38,664 nt of DNA from Stephanodiscus triporus (Eukaryota; Bacillariophyta; Thalassiosirophyceae; Thalassiosirales; Thalassiosiraceae). Positions 18,896-27,370 of this stretch are shown piece by piece. The DNA lies in assembly GCA_036939755.1 (NCBI GenBank), contig JALLAZ010000085.1, positions 1 to 38,664 of the forward strand. The letters are read 5' to 3'. The number at the start of each line of letters is the position of its first letter. Position 1 is the first letter of the stretch. The notes beneath the pieces were generated by a model. That model did no database searches, was not told the origin of the DNA, and saw only the letters and a program-made list of their open reading frames with translations. The position numbers and the translations under genes are program-made.

Positions 18896-21800
18896 TTACA
18901 GCATGTCAATCAAAATTACTTCGGCATCGGTAGCAACGGCCTCACTTGAATTTGTTGAGCAAGTGATACTACAGGATTGTTGGTCGCAATAGGGACTACC
19001 ACCGTGAAACATTGTTGTTTCCACAAACTTAAGTTGCCGCAGCAGCGCCAATGCCTTGGTTTGTTTTGAAGTGCAGAGATAGAGATCGATTTTGGCCTGG
19101 AAATGTTATTTTTCATTGGAGGTATTATTCGTGCATAATGTAAGGAATAGGTAATCAACTGTATATCACGCGAGAACTAATGAACGAATACTACACGCAC
19201 GACAACTCACCTTCAACCGCGGGAAGTAGTCTATCCGTGGTTTATCACTCCTTGCTCGTTTCGTTGCAGGTTGCATTGACTGATCCGGCACTGGCCGTCT
19301 TTTGCTTGAGTTTTCGGCGGCGGCGCCAAAATTAGGCGATGGGAGAGTATTATTACTCTGGCCCATCATAACGTCATGTAAACCTCTGTATGATGTTTTT
19401 CGCTGTAAGGCAGATTGTTTGACATGCGGCGATGGCGACGACGAAGAACTCCACATATTCGTCATAGCAGCAGCACCACCTACGGGGCTGAAACTAAGTC
19501 CTCCCGACTGCTGATACGGGCCAAGAATTCCATCATTGACGATGACTCTACCTTCGTCATCAGCATACGGCGGAGGGGGCGAATAAAAGTAACGATACAA
19601 CTGCAGCAAATCAGCATGAACATAAGGCAACCGGTCCATTTCATTCAACGACCGGTAGTGCATGCGCAGCCATTCCAAATTTCGTCGCTTTGCCACGGGG
19701 TCCACGGGGGTTTCGGGACAGTCCTTCCCATTGGCCATGCACAGGCTTATGTCGGATATGTGGGTGGTACTAGCTTCCAACCGGACGCTATTGGATTTTT
19801 TGTAGTCACTCTCGTCCAACCCATCAAGGAGAGGCACTCTGATGGTTCCAGAAGGCGTCTTTTCCAGCATGACTGCATCCGACGACACCATCGGTGATGA
19901 GTCAGATATTGCTCGTTGAGACTCCTCTGTGAGTAATAATGCTCCGCCAGCGTCTCCAAGCGCCTGAAAGGCACTCTTTGCTGCTGTGACAACCGTGGCG
20001 GGGTCTGACGGACCCAGTTTCGGTTCTGCTGCACTTTCTGCTAGATTTTCGGAGGTTGCACTGGAAGAAGATGCTCTTGAGGCATTTGACATGGATTGTG
20101 TGCTATCCTGCGACGGCGCTAAAGCTGCTACTGCTCTTTCCTTTTCGTGTCGGTGGCGATCCCACATAACTCTTATGAACTTCAAAACCTGCTCATTAGA
20201 CCACGTTTCCATTGCTCCAGGAAGCCCCAGTGTTACCGAGATAGCTGGTGATGAGGGGGGGAATACGCAAGATGAGTATTCGAAAAACAGAATCATCAAC
20301 GCCAATATCCCCAAAAGGTCACACAAATAAGCACGTACCACCCAGGGGGAATCCGGACATGACCCGCAGCGCTAAATTACTATTTGACACAATCCCCGCG
20401 GCAATATGACGTTGCGCGGCGTAACTCAACGAACAGTGATCGACGTACAGCTTCAGAATCGTCTTATTATACGCCAACGCGTACGAAACCGCCTTGGACG
20501 CATTCGTATCCAATACGTTCCCCGACAGCGTCAACGTCAACAGCGTGCGATTTTCGGCCAAACTCTTCATCAACGCCTTGATCCCTACTATCGTCAATCG
20601 ATTGAATCCCATATCTAGTACCTCCAAATCAACAGACGTCATGACAACGGCCGCAAGCTGTGCCCCCCTATCTCTAATCTGATTATTATCCAACTTGATC
20701 TCGCGTAGCGTCGTCGATCCCCATATTGCATTCATCAGAGTCTCAACGCCCAAACACGTGAGCCTGTTGAACGACAACCGCAATATTTCTAGTGGGAGTG
20801 CCCGATTTCGAGACAGAGACTGGGAGAAGAGAGATAAATCCTTGTCGTTCAATCCGTTGTCCGACAGACAGATGACGCGCAGGGTGAGATTCGTCAGGAG
20901 CATGTTGGATACCGAGAGACACCCCACAGATTCCATGTGCGTGCCCCCCAGATATAATTCTTCCATGCATTGATAGCCTTGCAAGCGTGCTAAATCATCC
21001 GGTGGCGATTCGATATTCGCCATGCCGATTTCTTCGTCATCGTTGATTCCCAGTGATTCCAAATCAACGTCCTCATCCACATCCGCAGAGTTTACAGTCG
21101 ACCTTTCGACATCGCCCATGTCATTGCCCGTCAACCCCTTATTCCTTCCATTCTTCACCTTCCGTCTCCTGATACTACTTATATCCTCCTTATTTTCGTC
21201 CCTTGCTTCCTCCTCCTCGTCGTGATGCGCGGCCGACTGCTGTCGCTGCGCCATTCTATTCTCCCTGTCCTGATGCGCCATCTGCATCGTGACGTCGAAT
21301 TCCGCCATCGACCTCATCAGTCCCCTGACCCCGCTCGGCCCCACCCTATTGGCGGTCAGGTGCAACGACGTCAGGCCGCATCCTCGTCCGAGGACCTCCG
21401 ACAGCGACAGCGCGCCCCGTTCGCCCACGGCGTTGCCGCTGAGGTACAGCGTGGACAGGGTGGGATTGCCCGACACCGCCAGCCGCGCCAGGGACGTGCA
21501 TCCATCGTCGCAGATGTTGTTGAATCCAAGATCGAGGACCTTGAGGGAGGGATGGTGCCGGTTGCGTCGCCCTCGCCTTCGTTGTCGATCGCGACGACCT
21601 ACCCCACCGCACTGGGAAGACGTGGGCGATACGCCGTCGCCGGCTATCTTCCCCTCGACGATCATCATCGACGACGACGGTCCGTCATCGTCGCGATCGG
21701 CGTCGCCGCCGTAGTCGTCGTCGTCGTGTACGCCGCCGCCGTGGTGAATGGCCGAGGCGATCATATCCGCGCCCGAACTGCCCAAATTATTGTACCCGAG

Positions 21801-23130
21801 CTTCAAAACGCTCAATTGGGGATTGGACAATATGGCCGAATGTATCAATTGCGCGTCGGCGCAATTCAGGTTTCGTTGGGAGAAATTGATCTGTGGGGGC
21901 GGCGCGCATCGTTGTTTTTGAGTTCGTTCGTGAGCGGGGTGGGGGGGGGGGGGAATGGGAACGAAAATTGGGTGGGTGGGTGGGTGGGGAGAGAAATCGA
22001 CATCGACTCCTCACTCAGATCGAAAAAACCAGGCTACTCACCATGATGAGCGATCCCCTCCCCAGGATGGACGACAGCGACGAAAAGAGAGAGGGGCGGC
22101 TTCGCTGATAATATTGCTGCTGCGGTATGCCCGTCGTCGTCATCGCCGAGGATGACGCTCGCCCGTCGTTGCCACTGCCATCATCGCCCCCCCCTCCCCC
22201 CGATGATGACGGATGTTGCGACGCAGTCTTCGGACGTCGTTGTTCTTCCTGCTGCATCTCCTGTCTTTCGTGCGCCGCGGTCGCCTCCATCGATGACGAG
22301 GGGGGGAGGGGAGGAGGACGATGGGATTGATCGGCATGGGCGGAGGAGGGGGAGGGGTCGGCGGGATGGTCGATGTCGATGCCAACGCTTATCCCATGAT
22401 GATCGTTGAAGGAGTCGGACTCGTCGGATGGATCGTTGCGATCGTCCGTCGTCGAGGGCGTGCGTCTGGCCCCTCCACCCTCCTGGGCGGAGTTTTCTCC
22501 TCCCGATTGATGGGACGTAGACGACGACGCAGCAGTCGTCGTCGTCGTCGTCCTCGTCGTCGTGGGCGACGGCGGCCACTGCTGCCGCCGCCGCCGCCTC
22601 TCGGTGTCGGGGGAGTCCACCGCCAGGTTCGTCATCGGATCGTGTATCCCCTTCATGACGGCGTCGGCGTAGGTGGCGGGCCGCGGACGACGATGCCCGT
22701 CGCTACCCGCGTGCGTCGACGCCGACGCGGACGCGGACGACGCCGACGCCGTCTCTGGCGTCGCCCGAAGACGGGACGCCCCCGCGTCGTCGTCGCAGTC
22801 GTCGCCTTCGTCGTTGTCGATGTTTTCGTCGCGTTCGACACCTATGACCGGACCGCGATCGCCGCCGATCCCCATCCCCATCCCGCTCCCGTTCGCGGAC
22901 GTCATCGTCATCGTCACCTCCATCGTCATCCTCGCGCCCCGCTGCTGCGGCGGGAGCATCAGCGCGTGGTGCTTCCTGGTCCCCCCCGGCGAGGGGGGGG
23001 TCACCAGCGGCAACGTCGCCCCCTCCAGCGACGAGGGGCCGTCCGAGCCGTCGAGGCCGCCGCCGCTGCCGTCGTCGTCCCCGCGGCCGCCAACGCCTCT
23101 CATTGAAGTCATTTCATTATTTTTCATCAT
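18896..23130 (-). CDS. Large leucine-rich repeat protein (ribonuclease-inhibitor/NLRC3-like), four exons
   Basis: Exons 23130-22042, 21890-20339, 20244-19211 and 19096-18896 join in phase (introns 151, 94 and 114 bp) to 1291 residues. Residues 1-363 are disordered and low in complexity (Asp, Ser, Thr, Gly). From 364 (INFSQRNLNCADAQLIHSAI) to about 880 lie RI-type LRRs of about 28 residues, for example LSVLKLGYNNLGSSGADMIA, LKVLDLGFNNICDDGCTSLA, LEILRLSFNRLTCLGVETLM and LEVLDMGFNRLTIVGIKALM. An acidic, Gln-rich insert splits the set. Exon 3 carries GAMETWSNEQVLKFIRVMWD and a short MHYRSLNEMDRLPYVHADLL block, then a basic KRAR patch suggestive of nuclear entry. Exon 4 is a short non-repetitive end. 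RI-type LRRs bind proteins; there is no NACHT or kinase domain. Partner unknown. Confidence 0.88.
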
Positions 23131-23458
23131 CGTCGCGATGGCCGCCGCGCAACTCGCCAGCCCCCAACCCTACGAATCCGCCGCACTATTACTCCTTGTT
23201 ATCGCGCTCGGCGGGCATTCATGTTGGTTGATGCTGAAATAACGGTTGTTAGGCATAGTAGTGAGGGAGGGCCGGAAGTTGGAAGAGATTCCCATCTCTC
23301 TTAGGAACAGATATTAAACCTTTAGGGACAAATTGTTATTTCTTATTTCCAGCTATCTCGTGCTACCTGCGCCATATTAATATAAAAAAATAAATTTCTC
23401 CACTGACGGACTCACACACAAGCGGACAGATTCTCCTTGAAGACACACAAGGTGTACT

Positions 23459-23478
23459 TACCTAGATGTATCTAGGTA
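23459..23478. repeat. Perfect inverted repeat, 9-nt arms, 2-nt loop
   Basis: tacctagat-gt-atctaggta, in the divergent region about 300 bp upstream of the MoaD start. It could form a hairpin or be a dimeric protein site. Confidence 0.6.
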
Positions 23479-23718
23479 GGAATCAATTTCAAGGAATTCT
23501 CTAAGTATGTACAACGTACGATAGAGTTTCAGTAATAAGTAAGGGGGACAGGACAAAAAGTCCCCCAATAAAAATAGAGGAGTAATAATACGTAAGCAGA
23601 AATCTCGATAGATTGAAGTCGCTATGACACAACCAAGAGAAGCGAGAGGACTCACAGAAAGTTGGCGCGTTCGTTACCAACTCGTCGGTTTCTACACTCT
23701 CTTTCACTAAAAGTAGAC

Positions 23719-23739
23719 CTCTAGAGGCCCCCTCTAGAG
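23719..23739. repeat. Perfect inverted repeat, 9-nt arms, 3-nt loop
   Basis: ctctagagg-ccc-cctctagag lies 42 bp before the MoaD ATG, so it is in the core promoter or 5' UTR. A regulatory role is inference only. Confidence 0.6.
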
Positions 23740-23780
23740 AGTAGTTTCCACTAAAGGGCCAGCCGTGGGCGCATTCCTTC

Positions 23781-24221
23781 ATGTCGTCCATTGTTACCGT
23801 CAGAGTATTATTCTTCGCGTCGGCGCGGGAGGCGGCGGGCGGGATCGCGTCGGCATCGATCGAGGTGAAGAATCTGGAAGATGCGAATACGAAGGCGTTG
23901 CGGTGAGTGGCCGATCGGAAGTCGGAACGGGATGGTAATGCACCTTTCCCGGAGCATCCTCCTTCTCTCATTGCTATTCAGAATATACGCTATAAACACC
24001 CCCCCTCCCCCCCCCCCAAAAAAAACACACCACACACCACATTGACGAATAAACAAAACAGAACAACATTAGCACAACTCTACCCGAAGCTGGCGTCCTT
24101 GGTTCTAGATGAGGAGAATATAACTTTGGCGTTGAACGAGGAATACGTGCCCGTGGGCGAAGTGTGGAAATTGAAAGAGGGGGATACCGTAGCTCTTATC
24201 CCCCCGATAAGCGGCGGCTAA
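23781..24221 (+). CDS. MOCS2A: Molybdopterin synthase small (sulfur-carrier) subunit, MoaD/MOCS2A; two exons
   Basis: Exon 1 (23781-23902) encodes MSSIVTVRVLFFASAREAAG, the beta-grasp start of MoaD. The GTGAGT donor and AACAG acceptor (intron 23903-24061, 159 bp) join in phase to TTLAQLYPKLASLVL, then ALNEEYV, LKEGDTVALIPPISGG and stop. Length is 93 residues, normal for the family. The C-terminal Gly-Gly is adenylylated and thiocarboxylated by MOCS3/MoeB, and two such carriers donate the dithiolene sulfurs to precursor Z on the large subunit MoaE/MOCS2B. In animals MOCS2A and MOCS2B share one bicistronic mRNA. Here no MoaE frame follows in the next 480 bp, so the large subunit must be encoded elsewhere. 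Molybdenum cofactor serves nitrate reductase, sulfite oxidase and similar enzymes. Confidence 0.95.
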
Positions 24222-24709
24222 GTCTTGGTGACGACGGTAGTATCGCATTTGGATTTGCAGGATATTCCTTTATTGAGAGAGGCGTATGACATCAAAGGAC
24301 GTATACAATTTCTGACTATTTAGCACCCCTTGCATTCACGTAGTGCTTCACGAATTACTTTCGCTCGTCCTTCGTCGTGCTACCAATCTCACTTGAGTGA
24401 TAACATGACAGATTATGATCAACAACCTTCTGTTCGCGCGTGCGTGGCACATGATATTTTGACGACATGAGTCACCAGTCAATGTAGGAGTCACTTTCTT
24501 CAGAAATGGTCATACGATACGCCCATAACCACTTTTTGCCGATGAAGTCCTCCCTTTCCTTGATCTACAGGATGAATGACCGGCGCGCCTTATTGAGTTC
24601 GAGGGTTGGTGTGAAGTAACATTCAACGCCATCGTTCGCTGCATAACAACTAATGTATTCGACAATTAGAGGGGTATTCATCACATTCCAATATCCGGCA
24701 CAAACAAAT
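24222..24709. other. Intergenic, shared 3' region
   Basis: Between the convergent MoaD and rhomboid genes. AT-rich, no gene seen. Confidence 0.55.
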
Positions 24710-26167
24710 TCATCGATACAAATGACCATATTTAGGTCTGATCGCATGCCCCTCTCTTGGCGCCTTCCTTCGCCTCCGTCCCCCGCTCTGCTTTATTCTC
24801 ATCGGATCGAGTTCGGAAACATCTTGCCTGAATCCGTCGCTCGGACTGACATTCACGCTCCCGTCCAATTCGATGTCGTCCTTGAGTATTCTGTAGATCG
24901 TGCCGTCCCCGATGCTCTGGGCGTCGCCGCCCATGTTTTTGTAATCCACTACTCCATCGAAATAATACTCTCGGCCTCCCCTGCCGGCGAACGACATGTC
25001 CAAACTCGCCTTGACCCTCCTACCCAGCGCCCTGGCGTTATCGATCATCCAGGACACTCCCTCGTCGACAAATCCCGGCGAGCGGAACGCGATCGTCGGC
25101 CGATCGATGACCACGCTGCCCGCGCCCAACGCGACCGGGCCGTCGACGCCGCCGATCGGAACGCGCGCCACGTACAGCTTGGGACCGACGAGGTAAGCCA
25201 TGCCCACGCCGCCGACGAATCCCCCAACGTGACCCCAGTTGTCTATCATCGGGTTGGTCATGCCCAGGAGGAGGTTGAGCCCTATGGTCTCGATCAGCGC
25301 CCCCTTCTGCGCCTCGCCGGCCCGGCCGAACAGGTTCTGATTCCTGGCCAGGAAGGTGTAGTACGCCCCCACGAGGCCGAATATGGCCCCGGAGGCCCCG
25401 ACCGCGGGATTCGGCGACCGCAACGCGCTAACGAAGTTTCCCGCGATGCCGCTCGCGAGGTAAGTCGCTAGCAGTCGCGGTCGTCCGAAGGCCCTCTCGA
25501 CGTTGAGCCCCATGCTCTTGAGACTGTAGCTGTTTGCCATGAGGTGCCCCAATCCGCCGTGGAGGAAGATCGGCGTAAGCAGCCTATGGAGCTGCCGTCC
25601 CTCCAGTATCATGTCGGACCGCTTGGCCCCTAGCGCGGTCAGCTTTGGGTACATCGTCTGCAGGCCGAACACTGCGATGTTGAGGATGAATATCTTTCCG
25701 GTGAGCGTGGTCTTGCCGATGGCGTCGGTCTCCGGGTCCAATCGCCACAGGCTGTAGGGAGGCCTCGGGAAGCCGTCGTCGAGCCGAGAGTTGAGCCTGT
25801 ACAGCGAGTCCTGAAACCGCGATTGCCTCCGACGGAACTCCCGGCGCAGCTCGCCCAGCTTTTGCCTCCGCAGGCTCTCCAGCTGCTGCATCTTTCGCCG
25901 CGCCATCTCCCGACCGTCGTCGTTTCGGCCGTCCCGCCCACCCCGCCAGAGGCCGCGCAGTCCCGCTGCGCCGAATGGCCCCCTCTCGTCCCTACATCCG
26001 AATCTCTTCCCGCGGGCCAACTTCGATGTCGGGCGCCACTGGGGGGGGACGCTCGCCGTCCACGACCGCGACGACGACGGAGACGACGCGACGACGAGGA
26101 CGACAACGAAGACGACGAAGACGACGAAGACGGCGGACGAGGCAGGGGACGTCAGCTTCCGCGTCAT
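24710..26167 (-). CDS. Rhomboid intramembrane serine protease, organelle-type
   Basis: Intronless, 485 residues from the ATG at 26167; a second ATG at 26197 would add ten. A hydrophobic N-terminus (SSAVFVVFVVFVVVLVV) and an Arg-rich coiled stretch (about 80-125) precede the rhomboid core. The core shows the oxyanion-side motif FLHGGLGHLMAN, the catalytic serine in AVGASGAIFGLVGAYY (S259), and the catalytic histidine in NWGHVGGFVGG (H313), so the Ser-His dyad is intact. About six transmembrane helices are visible, with a long soluble C-terminal tail ending RPKYGHLYR. These enzymes cleave membrane-anchored substrates. The signal-like N-terminus suggests plastid or secretory delivery, and the overall form resembles plant plastid RBL proteins. 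The cognate substrate is unknown. Confidence 0.93.
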   Translation of the reverse strand: MTRKLTSPASSAVFVVFVVFVVVLVVASSPSSSRSWTASVPPQWRPTSKLARGKRFGCRDERGPFGAAGLRGLWRGGRDGRNDDGREMARRKMQQLESLRRQKLGELRREFRRRQSRFQDSLYRLNSRLDDGFPRPPYSLWRLDPETDAIGKTTLTGKIFILNIAVFGLQTMYPKLTALGAKRSDMILEGRQLHRLLTPIFLHGGLGHLMANSYSLKSMGLNVERAFGRPRLLATYLASGIAGNFVSALRSPNPAVGASGAIFGLVGAYYTFLARNQNLFGRAGEAQKGALIETIGLNLLLGMTNPMIDNWGHVGGFVGGVGMAYLVGPKLYVARVPIGGVDGPVALGAGSVVIDRPTIAFRSPGFVDEGVSWMIDNARALGRRVKASLDMSFAGRGGREYYFDGVVDYKNMGGDAQSIGDGTIYRILKDDIELDGSVNVSPSDGFRQDVSELDPMRIKQSGGRRRRKAPREGHAIRPKYGHLYR

Positions 26168-26605
26168 TGTTGCGCGTCGCCGGCGCGCGGGGGGCATGGC
26201 CTTGGACAAGGCGCTCCTGAAAACGACGATGACTTCTCTCGGGGGCGGGACACAAAAAAAGACAAATTTTGCGCGCCGCTAAATTTTTTTCTCGCGCCCT
26301 TAGATGGGAAACCGGATGAAGTGAGACTTAGATTTAGAGGATCTACTGATAATCTAAGTCTAACGCTAAGATCTAGAGCAAACAATTGTGTGGCTCGGGG
26401 AGAACAGTTCTGGCGGGAAGACCGCCGATGGACAGACCTAGCACCTAGGGACAGAGTGTCCCTTAAGCGCCCACAAAACCGCCAAACCACGCTCTGTGTT
26501 TCACGAAGCGCGCCTCATTCACGGATATGGTCGTAATAATGTATGGTACGATGCATGTCTGATCTTCCGATCTCTCATTTTTGTTTCAGAAACAAGTCGG
26601 CAAAG
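26168..26605. other. Divergent intergenic region rhomboid / Cys-rich protein
   Basis: Should contain both promoters. Near 26300-26390 there are repeated ctaagtct/agatcta-like short words. A pyrimidine tract ending in tttcag at 26584-26589 just before the downstream start could be a 3' splice site of a 5' UTR intron. Confidence 0.4.
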
Positions 26606-27211
26606 ATGACCTACTCCTACCTGTCCCTGTGCAGTTGCATCATATTGCTCAATCTTCCGCCACTTATTTCGTCGCAGTCTGAACTCTCGAATGTGACCCC
26701 CGTTCTATGCGTCGGCTCTCCATGTCTATACAAGGGCGAATGTCGGGACAAATTTGGCGAGTGTGGCGTTACGTCGTCACATTGCGATGCCGAGAGTCAG
26801 TGGGTGCCAGCATGCGGAGGTGGCGGTGATTTGGATAAACCAACGGCAATGGAAACTACTGCTACCATAGCGCCGCTGGCAACATCCTCGTCAGAACCGA
26901 TCGAACCGTCGCAAGTTGAACAACCAACATTAAGCCCTATCACGGCGTGGGAAGAATGGAATTCTGATCAAGCAGTCCCTGGCCTAACGACAGGACAAGA
27001 GGTTGGAAGTGACGCGCCCTCTAATGAAACGGTGACTGACTGGTTTGATCCAAACGAGTGGGATGATGGTAAAAATCTGACAGCGGACAATGAGGACGTG
27101 AGCATGCTTGATAGGATTGAGGAAACGGTATTTGGTTCAGGAGCCGTGGCTGAAGGGGCTTCATTTTGGTTGCGTATGCTAGCAGTGTTGGCATGGGTGG
27201 CTGTCCTATGA
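26606..27211 (+). CDS. Small secreted or membrane-anchored Cys-rich protein with hevein-like motif
   Basis: From the ATG at 26606 the product has 201 residues with a clear signal peptide (about 1-23, CSCIILLNLPPLISS). Residues 35-70 hold seven Cys in the order C-PC-KGEC-GECG-HC-W.PAC followed by GGGG. That spacing resembles a hevein/CBM18 chitin-binding module (Cys, GxCG, yC, C), though it is not a full match. A Thr/Ser/Pro-rich linker, then an Asp/Asn-rich stretch and a C-terminal hydrophobic segment (WLRMLAVLAWVAVL) follow, suggesting a GPI or tail anchor. It is paralogous to the C-terminus of the large gene opposite (27371-30201), sharing KGECR...CGGGG and SPxTxWExW. A wall or surface role is inferred. 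An upstream in-frame ATG at 26543 would bury the signal. Confidence 0.8.
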   Translation: MTYSYLSLCSCIILLNLPPLISSQSELSNVTPVLCVGSPCLYKGECRDKFGECGVTSSHCDAESQWVPACGGGGDLDKPTAMETTATIAPLATSSSEPIEPSQVEQPTLSPITAWEEWNSDQAVPGLTTGQEVGSDAPSNETVTDWFDPNEWDDGKNLTADNEDVSMLDRIEETVFGSGAVAEGASFWLRMLAVLAWVAVL

Positions 27212-27370
27212 CTACACATGCAAAGCCAAGATCACAGTACCACAGTACAGAAGAACAAACCAAGAAGAATAAACCAACACAGAAGAGCGTCTAAAAAAAA
27301 TGGTTCAGTATCGTAAGTCACGTTCTTAAAAACAAACACATCAAATCTAATAATGTTATATCGTAGTGCA

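Larger units (their letters stand above)
23131..23780. other. Divergent intergenic region LRR / MoaD
   Basis: Lower-GC DNA that should hold both promoters. It contains two perfect inverted repeats (listed separately). The open frames here lack any domain. Confidence 0.5.

Noticed and set aside
18808..18980. Plus-strand continuation VRGTGVNKEAS... as a third exon after 18759
   Set aside because: It overlaps the last exon of the minus-strand LRR gene, which joins in phase with a strong donor and acceptor.
22321..23106. 261-codon plus-strand open frame
   Set aside because: Antisense to exon 1 of the LRR gene and produced by the repeated CGT/GTC words.
24653..25471. 272-codon plus-strand open frame
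   Set aside because: Antisense to the rhomboid gene, whose catalytic motifs are clear.
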